Origin: an uncultured Blautia sp. | GTDB taxonomy: Bacteria > Bacillota > Clostridia > Lachnospirales > Lachnospiraceae | Reading direction: 5' to 3' | Assembly: GCA_934394595.1 (NCBI GenBank) | Contig: CAKRRX010000072.1 | Location: forward strand, 1-12,413 | DNA length: 12,413 nucleotides | In this document: positions 1-6,987 of the stretch, in pieces | Numbering within the stretch: position 1 is the first letter of the stretch | How the letters are laid out: each line of letters starts with the position of its first letter | Notes under the pieces: generated by a model | What the model was told of the DNA's origin: nothing | Databases searched by the model: none | Seen by the model: only the letters and a program-made list of their open reading frames with translations | Made by a program: the position numbers and the translations under genes

Positions 1-188
1 GGATATCCATATGGATCCCCTATCCTTAAGTGTTGCCTGTCATATAGGACAGGGTTCCCTGGCAATTGCCTGTGCAAAGAAAGTAAGAATATAGAGCCTG
101 TTTGAAAATAGAATCGCAGTGGGCATCCCATTTTAAGGGATCTTTTGCAGAATGTTTTAATAGGTATCAGAGAGATTAAGGAGGAGTT
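1..188. other. Non-coding leader region upstream of argS
   Basis: No convincing gene is seen here. Three small structures are visible: a perfect 12-bp palindrome ATCCATATGGAT at 5-16; a hairpin at 36-53 with stem CCTGTC/GACAGG and a 6-nt loop, not followed by a T run; and at 94-108 a 15-mer GAGCCTGTTTGAAAA that matches, with one difference, an arm of the inverted repeat at 9060-9123. The first bases may be the tail of an upstream transcription unit outside the window. Confidence 0.5.
153..161 (+). promoter_or_regulatory. Possible extended -10 promoter of argS
   Basis: TG at 153-154, one base, then TTTAAT at 156-161 fits an extended -10. The corresponding -35 position (about 132-138, TTTAAG) is poor. 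A start site near 168 would leave a leader of about 20 nt carrying the Shine-Dalgarno AAGGAGG at 178-184. This is a weak call based on position and partial consensus only. Confidence 0.3.
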
Positions 189-1955
189 ATGAAAAAACTT
201 ACAGATTACATGGCAGAAGAGCTTTCTGCAGCGTTTGAAAAGGCGGGATATGATCCGTCCTACGGCAAAGTAGGCATATCAAACCGTCCGGATCTTTGCG
301 AATATCAGTGCAATGGCGCCATGGCAGGAGCCAAAGCATACAAAAAAGCACCGTTTATGATCGCTGATGAGGTAGTGGGAAATCTGGCAGATTCCAGAGT
401 ATTTTCCATGAAAGAAATGGTGAAGCCAGGATTTATCAATCTGAAGGTCAGCGAGGAGTTTCTTGCTGATTATTTAAGAGAGATGGAAAAGGATGAAAAG
501 CTTGGGGCAGATACAGCTAAAGAGCCAAAGACAATCGTCATTGATTATGGCGGACCAAATGTTGCAAAGCCTCTCCATGTAGGCCATCTTCGTTCTGCAA
601 TCATTGGAGAGAGCATTAAGAGAATCGGCCGCTATGTAGGTCACAAGGTGATCGGAGATGTTCATCTTGGTGACTGGGGACTTCAGATGGGACTGATCAT
701 CACAGAGCTGAAGCACAGACAGCCGGATCTGGTTTATTTTGATGACAGCTTTGCAGGGGAGTATCCTAAGGAAGCGCCTTTCACCATCAGTGAGCTTGAG
801 GAAATTTATCCATGCGCCAGCGGTAAGTCCAAAGAGGATGAGGCGTACCGTGCAGAGGCACTGGAGGCTACCCATCTTCTTCAGCAGGGTAAGCCAGGCT
901 ATATGGCTTTGTGGAATCATATTATGAGTGTCTCTGTTACAGACCTTAAGAGAAACTATGCCAATCTGAATGTATCCTTTGACCTCTGGAAAAAGGAGTC
1001 TGATGCACAGCCTTATATTCCGGACATGGTAGAGAAGATGAAGGAGCAGGGCTTTGCCTATGAGAACCAGGGTGCCCTTGTAGTGGATGTAAAAGAGGAT
1101 TCCGATACCAAGGAGATTCCGCCTTGTATGCTTCTGAAGTCTGACGGAGCATCCCTTTATACCACCACAGACCTTGCCACTATCGTAGAGCGTATGAAGC
1201 TGTTCCATCCGGATGAGATCCTTTATGTGGTAGATAAGCGTCAGGAGCTTCATTTTATCCAGGTTTTCCGCTGTGCAAGAAAAACCGGGCTGGTAGAGGA
1301 GGATACTAAGCTTTCCTTCCTTGGTTTTGGTACCATGAACGGAAAGGACGGCAAGCCTTTTAAGACCAGAGAGGGCGGCGTTATGCGTCTGGAAAATCTC
1401 ATTGCAGATATTGATGAGGAAATGTTCCACAAGATTGTGGAAAACAGAAGTGTCCGTGATAAGGATGCCAGAGATACCGCCAAGATCGTAGGACTGGCAG
1501 CTATCAAATACGGCGATCTTTCCAATCAGGCTACCAAGGATTATATTTTTGACGTAGACCGCTTTACCTCCTTTGAGGGAAATACAGGTCCATATATTCT
1601 GTATACCATAGTTCGTATCAAATCCATCCTGAGCCGTTACGTACAGGAGGGTGGAAAGCTGGATGCAGGGGAAATCCTTCCGGCTTCCAATGGCAGTGAG
1701 AAGAACCTTATGCTTCAGCTCACCGGATTTGGAAGTATGATCGAGAGTGCATTTGAGGAAAAAGCACCTCACAAGATCTGTGCATATATTTACGAAGTAT
1801 CCAATGCATTTAACAGCTTCTATCATGAGACAAAGATCCTCAGTGAGGAAAATCAGGCTCAGAAGGAATCCTATATCCGGGTTCTGCAGCTTACCAGAAA
1901 GGTACTTGAGACCAGTATTGATCTTCTCGGTTTTGAAGCACCTGATAAAATGTAA
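189..1955 (+). CDS. argS: Arginyl-tRNA synthetase
   Basis: A class I aminoacyl-tRNA synthetase of 588 residues that charges tRNA-Arg with arginine using ATP in the cytoplasm. Visible features are the N-terminal tRNA-recognition extension (about 1-110), the HIGH-type signature HVGH at residues 130-133 inside a VAKPLHVGHLRSAIIG context typical of ArgRS, and a KMSKS-equivalent loop KTREGG at about 392-397, the degenerate form common in this family. The C-terminal DALR anticodon-binding domain ends in the usual LLGFEAPDKM type of tail. Length is near normal for bacterial ArgRS. The ATG is preceded by AAGGAGG at 178-184. The gene appears monocistronic: a strong terminator follows the stop codon within 6 bp. 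Confidence 0.97.
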   Translation: MKKLTDYMAEELSAAFEKAGYDPSYGKVGISNRPDLCEYQCNGAMAGAKAYKKAPFMIADEVVGNLADSRVFSMKEMVKPGFINLKVSEEFLADYLREMEKDEKLGADTAKEPKTIVIDYGGPNVAKPLHVGHLRSAIIGESIKRIGRYVGHKVIGDVHLGDWGLQMGLIITELKHRQPDLVYFDDSFAGEYPKEAPFTISELEEIYPCASGKSKEDEAYRAEALEATHLLQQGKPGYMALWNHIMSVSVTDLKRNYANLNVSFDLWKKESDAQPYIPDMVEKMKEQGFAYENQGALVVDVKEDSDTKEIPPCMLLKSDGASLYTTTDLATIVERMKLFHPDEILYVVDKRQELHFIQVFRCARKTGLVEEDTKLSFLGFGTMNGKDGKPFKTREGGVMRLENLIADIDEEMFHKIVENRSVRDKDARDTAKIVGLAAIKYGDLSNQATKDYIFDVDRFTSFEGNTGPYILYTIVRIKSILSRYVQEGGKLDAGEILPASNGSEKNLMLQLTGFGSMIESAFEEKAPHKICAYIYEVSNAFNSFYHETKILSEENQAQKESYIRVLQLTRKVLETSIDLLGFEAPDKM

Positions 1956-1960
1956 TACCA

Positions 1961-1993
1961 AAGGGTTTCGCCATTACTGGCGGAGCCCTTTTC
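1961..1993 (+). terminator. Intrinsic terminator of argS
   Basis: A 12-bp stem (1961-1972 paired with 1979-1990, including two G-T pairs) closes a 6-nt loop ATTACT and is followed by a short T tract. It starts 6 bp after the argS stop, so argS transcription should end here and the kinase operon should depend on its own promoter. Confidence 0.9.
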
Positions 1994-2021
1994 TAAAATT
2001 TTCATAAAGTACAGGAAAACT

Positions 2022-2070
2022 ACTTTTCAAATGAAAAAAGCAGTGCTATAATCAAAACACTTTTCAAATG
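2022..2070 (+). repeat. 12-bp direct repeat flanking the kinase -10
   Basis: ACTTTTCAAATG occurs at 2022-2033 and again at 2059-2070, 37 bp apart. The first copy overlaps the -35 and the second covers the predicted transcription start. This placement suits an operator pair but could be chance in AT-rich DNA. Confidence 0.6.
2024..2052 (+). promoter_or_regulatory. Promoter of the kinase operon (extended -10)
   Basis: A consensus TATAAT at 2047-2052 is preceded by TGC (2044-2046), giving an extended -10. A -35-like TTTTCA lies at 2024-2029 with 17-bp spacing. The predicted start near 2059 gives a leader of about 135 nt before the kinase gene. The -35 lies inside one of two identical 12-bp repeats that flank the -10. 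Confidence 0.7.
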
Positions 2071-2073
2071 CCG

Positions 2074-2111
2074 TATCCGGATTTTGAACTTCTTAAACCG
2101 ATGTCCGGATA
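2074..2111 (+). repeat. Inverted repeat in the kinase leader
   Basis: TATCCGGA at 2074-2081 and TCCGGATA at 2104-2111 are perfect reverse complements separated by 22 bp. They lie in the predicted 5' untranslated region of the kinase transcript, and no T tract follows. They could form a leader stem-loop or be a protein site. Function is unknown. Confidence 0.5.
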
Positions 2112-2193
2112 TGATCTGAATTCTTATTTCTATTTTTTGTTGGGATTTCCCAATCATCTTTTTATACCCATTTATGATTTGTGAAATGACGAG

Positions 2194-3429
2194 GTGATCA
2201 AGATCAATCTTACAGGAATGATTTTAAAAATGCGTTACTGTGTGCTGGAGGAGATTGGTTCCGGAGGGGAAGGCTGCCTTTATCTGGCCAGGGATATGGA
2301 GCTTGGCTGTTACCGGGCGGTGAAGGAGATCCCTTCAGACCGGAAGAAAGAGGCGAAGCTTTTGCGTCTTCTGGAACATCCTTCTATGCCGCAGATGATA
2401 GATTATGTGGAAAATGGAGACTACTGTTATCTGGTAATGGAATATATCCGGGGAAAATCTCTCGGGCAGCTGCAAAGAGAGGGACATGTATTTTCCTCAG
2501 AAGAAATTCTGGAGTATACTGTGGTGATTACTGGCATCCTGGAATATCTTCACGGCCAGAAGCCACCGGTTTACTATGGAGATTTGAAACCGGACAATCT
2601 GATGCTGTCAGATTCCGGAAAGCTGTACCTGGTGGATTTTGGAAGTGCTGTGTTTGGATACAGTAAACTTCAGAAAAACTGTATGGGGACAAAGGGCTTT
2701 GCTGCACCGGAGCAGTATGAGGGGAAAATGGATGCCACAAGCGATATCTATGCCCTTGGAAAAAATATTCGTGTTCTGGCAGGGAAAAACTGGTATAGGA
2801 TTCTCTGGCAGATTCCCGGGCTTTTTCTGGTTGTAAAAAAATGTACCCGCAGACAGGAAAAAAACAGATACCAGAGCATGGAAGAGGTAAGAAAAGCTCT
2901 TGTGAACCTGCGAAAAAGAAAAGGACAGGGGAGAAGGTGCGTAGTGGCAGCATTGCTGACATCAGGATTTCTTGCGATAACCAGTGGGGTGATATTTTAT
3001 CTGGAACAAAAGCCGGAGTTTCATGTTGCTTTGACAGAAGTTACACAGATGTACTATAATAAGGACTTTGCAGAAAAAGGCCTGGAGGCAGAGGCTTGTA
3101 TACAGCTTGAAAAAGGACTTCAAAAATTGCAGGATCAGTATTCTGAAAAGGAGGCGCAGAGAAAGCTTCTTCTTTTGCTGGCTGCAAATGCGGAGCTTAT
3201 GAAAGAATGGGAAAAAACAGCAGTATACTATGAACAGTTACTTTTGTATGATCCACAGTATCCGGAAGGCTATGCAAAATATGGGTTATTTCTGATACGC
3301 AGAGGGTTGGAAAGCGAAAGCAGGAGGCTGTGGGCTGCGTGGGAGAAAAACCGCGGGGAAGAATCCGGGGAAAAGAGCAGTGCATTTTTACTCTGGAAAG
3401 CAAAGCTTGGGAAAGGAGGAAATGGATGA
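2194..3429 (+). CDS. Membrane Ser/Thr protein kinase with extracytoplasmic TPR-like domain
   Basis: A Hanks-type kinase of 411 residues if GTG 2194 is the start. ATG at 2218 or 2230 would shorten it by 8 or 12 residues, and the kinase fold begins only at about residue 14. Seen: glycine loop IGSGGEG (21-27), ATP-binding Lys44 in AVKE, catalytic loop YGDLKPDN (128-135) with Asp130 kept but the usual His-Arg of HRD replaced by Tyr-Gly, DFG at 148-150, APE at 171-173 and the F-helix SDIYALG. A basic stretch (238-248) and one membrane segment (about 249-269) follow, then an outside helical tail resembling TPRs (about 290-390). No PASTA repeats are present. It should phosphorylate cytoplasmic proteins in response to an external cue; the substrate is unknown. 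Its stop overlaps the start of the next gene by 4 bp, so the two are coupled. Confidence 0.88.
   Translation: MIKINLTGMILKMRYCVLEEIGSGGEGCLYLARDMELGCYRAVKEIPSDRKKEAKLLRLLEHPSMPQMIDYVENGDYCYLVMEYIRGKSLGQLQREGHVFSSEEILEYTVVITGILEYLHGQKPPVYYGDLKPDNLMLSDSGKLYLVDFGSAVFGYSKLQKNCMGTKGFAAPEQYEGKMDATSDIYALGKNIRVLAGKNWYRILWQIPGLFLVVKKCTRRQEKNRYQSMEEVRKALVNLRKRKGQGRRCVVAALLTSGFLAITSGVIFYLEQKPEFHVALTEVTQMYYNKDFAEKGLEAEACIQLEKGLQKLQDQYSEKEAQRKLLLLLAANAELMKEWEKTAVYYEQLLLYDPQYPEGYAKYGLFLIRRGLESESRRLWAAWEKNRGEESGEKSSAFLLWKAKLGKGGNG
3412..3419 (+). promoter_or_regulatory. Shine-Dalgarno fixing the start of the octapeptide-repeat protein
   Basis: AAAGGAGG ends 6 bp before ATG 3426 and lies inside the end of the kinase gene. 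It selects 3426 over the in-frame ATG at 3330 deep inside the kinase and gives an ATGA stop/start overlap. Confidence 0.85.
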
Positions 3430-4502
3430 GAAGAAAAAAGGCAGCCGCAGGCTTTCTTATACTGAGTTTGTGTGCTGGTGCTTCTTTACACAGAATCCAG
3501 GCTGGAAGTTTTGGCGGATTTGAAATCGATGTGGAGGAAGGGGCAGATAGCCAGCAGTGGAATGAGGAAGATATGGGAAGTGCCCAGGAGGGGGAAAATA
3601 CAGAAGAAACTGGTTCCGATCAAAATACGACAGCCCCTTCTGGGGAAGAAGCTGCCGGAAGTGGTGTGGGAACGGAAAGCGCCGGAGGCGTAGGAAAAGA
3701 AAGTGCCGGAGGCGTAGGAAAAGAAAGTGCCGGAGGCGAAAGAACGGAAAGCACTGGAAGTGAAGGAACGGAAGGTGCCGGAGGTGAAAAAAATGGAAGT
3801 GCCGAAGGCGGAAGAGCGGAAAGCGCCGGAAGTGGAGAAACGGAAAGTGCAGGAGGTAAAAACGCTGGAAATACCGGAGGCGTAGGAACGGAAGGCACCG
3901 GGGGTAGAAAAATAGAAAGTGCTGGAAGTGGAGAAACGGAAGGTGCAGGAGGCAAAAATGCTGGAAATGTCGGAGGCGGAAATGCAGAAAGCACCGGAGG
4001 AAATGGAACGGAAAGTGCCGGAAACGATGGAAAGAATCTAAGTATATTGGAAGCGACTGCTGGAGCAGGCGGGAAGAAGAATCCGAAAAACGCTGACTCT
4101 GTGACGAACAGGGCAGGCAGAAATTCCAGCCAGCTGGTCGCTGGGGGCCCTGTGATCGCTTCCACTGGCATTTCTTTGCTATCAACACCATTAAAATATT
4201 ATAACAATATTAACAATAATAAAAAGAAAGGCACAAAATACAAAGAAAAATATACAGAAAAAGAGATATTCCAGGATATAACAGAAAAAACTGAAAATGG
4301 TATGGTAAACATCACACTTTTTCAGGATGTGGACATAACCATAGTTTCTCTGCGTCTTAATGGACAGGAAGTTTCCTGGCACTGGGAAGAGGGAAAGATA
4401 TTTCTGGACAGTCCGGTATCAAAGAAGAACAGTACTGTGGAGATGGCAGTTCTGGTAAATGGATCGCAGATCCTTTTTTCACCGGTCTGGAAGATCTTGT
4501 GA
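3426..4502 (+). CDS. Secreted protein with 15 tandem octapeptides
   Basis: No family is recognised. The 358-residue product starts with a classical signal peptide: MRRKK, a hydrophobic core at about 6-22, and possible cleavage after IQA near residue 26. An acidic segment (about 34-75) follows. Residues 80-199 are fifteen consecutive octapeptides of the type GVGTESAG (consensus G-x-x-x-E-S-A-G), rich in Gly, Ser, Ala, Glu and Thr. A mildly hydrophobic segment (about 236-257) and an Asn/Lys-rich linker (about 258-282) lead to a C-terminal domain of about 80 residues with alternating hydrophobic positions that looks beta-rich. No LPXTG sorting signal is seen. Coupling to the kinase gene suggests a shared pathway; the product may be a surface stalk or a partner of the kinase's external domain, which is inference. 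The start is fixed by AAAGGAGG and the signal peptide. Confidence 0.85.
   Translation: MRRKKAAAGFLILSLCAGASLHRIQAGSFGGFEIDVEEGADSQQWNEEDMGSAQEGENTEETGSDQNTTAPSGEEAAGSGVGTESAGGVGKESAGGVGKESAGGERTESTGSEGTEGAGGEKNGSAEGGRAESAGSGETESAGGKNAGNTGGVGTEGTGGRKIESAGSGETEGAGGKNAGNVGGGNAESTGGNGTESAGNDGKNLSILEATAGAGGKKNPKNADSVTNRAGRNSSQLVAGGPVIASTGISLLSTPLKYYNNINNNKKKGTKYKEKYTEKEIFQDITEKTENGMVNITLFQDVDITIVSLRLNGQEVSWHWEEGKIFLDSPVSKKNSTVEMAVLVNGSQILFSPVWKIL
3663..4022 (+). repeat. Fifteen tandem 24-bp repeats encoding octapeptides
   Basis: Fifteen in-frame 24-bp units encode residues 80-199. Two adjacent units (88-95 and 96-103) give the same peptide, GVGKESAG, while the others diverge while keeping the glycine frame. 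A higher-order period of 96 bp (four units) is visible: the segment around 3831 recurs around 3927 with only scattered substitutions. The plus strand is strongly purine-biased here. Copy number is expected to vary between strains. Confidence 0.9.
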
Positions 4503-4512
4503 TACAATATGT

Positions 4513-4537
4513 TAGAGCCTTTTGGAGGCACGCTCTA
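4513..4537 (+). repeat. Inverted repeat between the octapeptide gene and the binding-protein promoter
   Basis: TAGAGC at 4513-4518 pairs with GCTCTA at 4532-4537 around a 13-nt loop. There is no T tract, so it is a poor terminator. Its right arm abuts the first TAGAGA box of the downstream promoter, and its left arm carries an additional TAGAG half-site. Confidence 0.4.
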
Positions 4538-4567
4538 GAGAAAAGATAGAGATTCCTTTGTTAAGGT
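4536..4567 (+). promoter_or_regulatory. Boxed promoter of the binding-protein/histidine kinase genes
   Basis: TAGAGA at 4536-4541 and TAGAGA at 4547-4552 form a direct repeat with an 11-bp period. Six bases later comes TG (4559-4560), one base, then TAAGGT (4562-4567) as an extended -10. The first 28 bases match those at 9189-9216 at 25 positions. The repeat lies where a -35 would be, as in class II activation by PhoB/OmpR-type regulators. TATAAG at 4567-4572 is an alternative -10. Confidence 0.7.
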
Positions 4568-4603
4568 ATAAGAAATACTTAACAAATGGAAGGAGCTTTG
4601 ACA

Positions 4604-6943
4604 ATGAGAAAACACAGAAAAGCAAAACAGCTGCTGTCTGTTGCAGCGGCGTTAAGTCTTATGGTAACTGGAACAGGAGTTACTGGCTGCGGTGGGACAA
4701 AAAAAGCAGGAGAAAATAGCGGGGGACAGGATTCCGAAAACTCTTCCAGGGCAATGGGGCGTTATCTGGAAGAGGAACTGCCAATGCCAGAGGAAACCAG
4801 TGAAATAGTAGATCTTCAGATTCAGGAGGACGGAACACTTGGAATGCTGGCCAGAACAGGAGATGGCAAGATACAGCTTTATAAAACTGCAGATCAGGGG
4901 AAAACATGGAAGGAAGAACCGGCATTGACTGAGCCGGAAAATGGTTTCTATGAAGCAGCCCTTGGAAAGAATGGAAGTGTTCTGGCTGATGAATATGTGG
5001 AAGGGGAAGATGAGTCTTCCTTAGGAACCATGAATTACTATTATTGTCCTGCTGGCGGTCAGATGAGGCAGTTGGATCTGTCTGCTCTTACAGGAGGTGC
5101 ATTTCCTTTTAAAATGAAAATCGGTTCCAATGGAAATCTGTATCTTATGCTCTCCGGAAATGGCGTGCTGGAAATTAATCCAGATGATCAGACGGTAGTT
5201 CATGAATATGAGAAGGGAAAATATGTTGATTATATGAGTGTTACCTCAGAGTATCTGATTGTGATCACAGACGGTGAGGTGCATTATTATAATACAGAGA
5301 CAGGAAAGCCAGTGGAAGGTGGAGATGCGCTGACTGCACAGCTGAAAAAAGATCCGAAAAATATAGAACAGGGAAATTCCTCGGGCAATTCGATCCTGTT
5401 TGTGGATGGAGACGAGAAAGATTCTTTGTTTTATGCAGACAGCAGTGGTCTGTACCGATATGTTTTTGGCGGAAATATGCTTGAGCAGCTTGTGGATGGA
5501 AGCCTGAATTCCTTAAGTGCGCCTGACAATAACTTTAAAACCATGACACAGGATGCAGATGGGAGATTTTACATCAGTGAAAATGATTTCAGCTCAGGTA
5601 GCGGAGAGGGAAAGGTAGTTGCCTTTACTTATTCCGCAGACACCCCTACAGTCCCGGACACAGAGCTTACGGTATATTCTCTGGAAGAGAACTCTAGCAT
5701 TCGCCAGGCTGTTGTAATGTTCCAGAAAAAGTATCCGGATATTTATCTTACTCTGGAAACCGGAATGTCAGGAGAGGATGGGATTACCCGTACAGATGCT
5801 CTGAAAACCCTGAATACGGAGATTATGGCAGGAAAAGGACCGGATATCCTGATCCTGGATGGAATTTCGGCAGAAACTTATATAAAACAGGGAATGCTGG
5901 AAGATATCAGTGGGATTTTAAAAGATGCCGGGCTTCTTTCCAATATTCAGGAAGCGTATACAGAAGAGGATGGCAGTATTTATGCCATGCCTGTAAAATT
6001 CGGAATTCCTCTGATCGAAGGAAAAAAGGAAGACGTAACCTCTGTGACAGATCTTGTTTCTCTTGCAGATAAAGTGGAGCAGCATAAAGCAGAGTACGGA
6101 CTTTCTGGCGAGTATTTTTACAAACTGCCGTTTGGATATTCCCTGTACGGCAGATTGCTTTTGGAGCAGCTTGCAGACGATAATTCTGCTTCCTGGATGA
6201 AAGACGATGGAACTTTGGATGAGGAGCAGATAAAAGAATTTCTGGAGCAGGCTGGACGGATTTACCAGGCTGGAAAAGACTGTGTGGAGGAACTGAAAAA
6301 AACATATCCTGACTATTTTGATGACAGCCAGCAGCCATCTTATTCCCGCTTTGCTGGAATTGGCGGTGATGTGCGGCTATTGCTTTTGGGTATGAATACA
6401 TTTGCGGCAGGTGGAATCTTTTCCCCGTATGATTTTGCAATGGTGGACTCCATAGCACAGACAGATACGGATTTATCTTACCAGCTGTGGAATGGGCAGG
6501 TGGCAAATTGCTTCATTCCGGTGAATAAGGTGGGAATCTGTTCCGGTTCCTCCAAAAAGGAAGCATCTGAAAAATTTGTGGAATATCTGTTTTCCGAGGA
6601 AGGACAGCAGGTATCCAAAACAGATGGATTCCCTGTTGTGGAAAGTGTGTATGATGGAACTGCTTACTGGGATCAGGGGGCAGTGGGAACGGTGCTTTCC
6701 CAGGAAAGCAGCGAAAACAGCGAAACCGGGCAGATGATAACCTATGAAGTGAAGGTGCCAGAGGAGGAAAAGGTAAGCCAGCTGAAAAATCTCGGAAAGA
6801 CCTTAACCACTCCAATTCTGGACAATGCCATCATTTTCAGTGCAGTGGCAGATGCAGGGGAAAAATATCTGAACGGGGAAATTGGTCTGGATGAGGCTGT
6901 AGCTGCGGTCATGCAGCAGGCAAATCTGTATCTGGCAGAATAA
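4604..6943 (+). CDS. Propeller-fused solute-binding lipoprotein of an ABC importer
   Basis: A 779-residue lipoprotein. The signal peptide ends in lipobox VTGC with Cys29 as the lipidated residue, so it is anchored outside the membrane. Residues about 66-345 hold several short beta repeats with turns such as EDGTLG, SNGNLY and DADGRFY, plus an Asp-box-like DQGKTW, consistent with a beta-propeller of six or seven blades. Residues about 353-779 are a family 1 extracellular solute-binding domain: an LTVYSLEENSSIRQAVVMFQ start, then GKGPDILILDG and a C-terminal YLFSEEGQQV segment. Ordinary sugar-binding proteins are about 400-450 residues, so the front half is an addition. ATG 4604 is chosen over ATG 4586 because GGAAGGAG (4588-4594) sits 9 bp before it and a basic signal-peptide start follows. 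Ligand unknown, perhaps a carbohydrate. Probably cotranscribed with the histidine kinase 44 bp downstream. Confidence 0.88.
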   Translation: MRKHRKAKQLLSVAAALSLMVTGTGVTGCGGTKKAGENSGGQDSENSSRAMGRYLEEELPMPEETSEIVDLQIQEDGTLGMLARTGDGKIQLYKTADQGKTWKEEPALTEPENGFYEAALGKNGSVLADEYVEGEDESSLGTMNYYYCPAGGQMRQLDLSALTGGAFPFKMKIGSNGNLYLMLSGNGVLEINPDDQTVVHEYEKGKYVDYMSVTSEYLIVITDGEVHYYNTETGKPVEGGDALTAQLKKDPKNIEQGNSSGNSILFVDGDEKDSLFYADSSGLYRYVFGGNMLEQLVDGSLNSLSAPDNNFKTMTQDADGRFYISENDFSSGSGEGKVVAFTYSADTPTVPDTELTVYSLEENSSIRQAVVMFQKKYPDIYLTLETGMSGEDGITRTDALKTLNTEIMAGKGPDILILDGISAETYIKQGMLEDISGILKDAGLLSNIQEAYTEEDGSIYAMPVKFGIPLIEGKKEDVTSVTDLVSLADKVEQHKAEYGLSGEYFYKLPFGYSLYGRLLLEQLADDNSASWMKDDGTLDEEQIKEFLEQAGRIYQAGKDCVEELKKTYPDYFDDSQQPSYSRFAGIGGDVRLLLLGMNTFAAGGIFSPYDFAMVDSIAQTDTDLSYQLWNGQVANCFIPVNKVGICSGSSKKEASEKFVEYLFSEEGQQVSKTDGFPVVESVYDGTAYWDQGAVGTVLSQESSENSETGQMITYEVKVPEEEKVSQLKNLGKTLTTPILDNAIIFSAVADAGEKYLNGEIGLDEAVAAVMQQANLYLAE

Positions 6944-6987
6944 GCGTATAGGTTGGCAGAATATACAGGAAAGCGAAGGAGAAAAAG

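Noticed and set aside
1..188. T-box or other riboswitch upstream of argS
   Set aside because: No T-box consensus, specifier stem or antiterminator/terminator pair could be found in this short stretch.
474..1961. A 495-codon open frame antisense to argS
   Set aside because: It is fully overlapped by a clear argS gene, has no recognisable domain and arises from codon bias on the opposite strand.
3330..3425. ATG 3330 as start of the octapeptide-repeat protein
   Set aside because: It lies deep in the kinase gene without a ribosome site and would bury the signal peptide.
3663..4022. Repeats considered as a CRISPR array
   Set aside because: Units are contiguous 24-bp coding repeats without spacers, and no cas gene is present.
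3663..4022. Collagen-like domain
   Set aside because: Glycine does not recur every third residue; the period is eight.
3457..4191. Long minus-strand open frames rich in Phe/His/Leu or Pro/Ser opposite the octapeptide array
   Set aside because: The periodic low-complexity sequence is a direct consequence of the 24-bp repeats. The plus-strand reading has a signal peptide, a ribosome site and operon context.
4513..4537. Intrinsic terminator after the octapeptide gene
   Set aside because: The stem is only 6 bp with a 13-nt loop and no T run; kept only as an inverted repeat.
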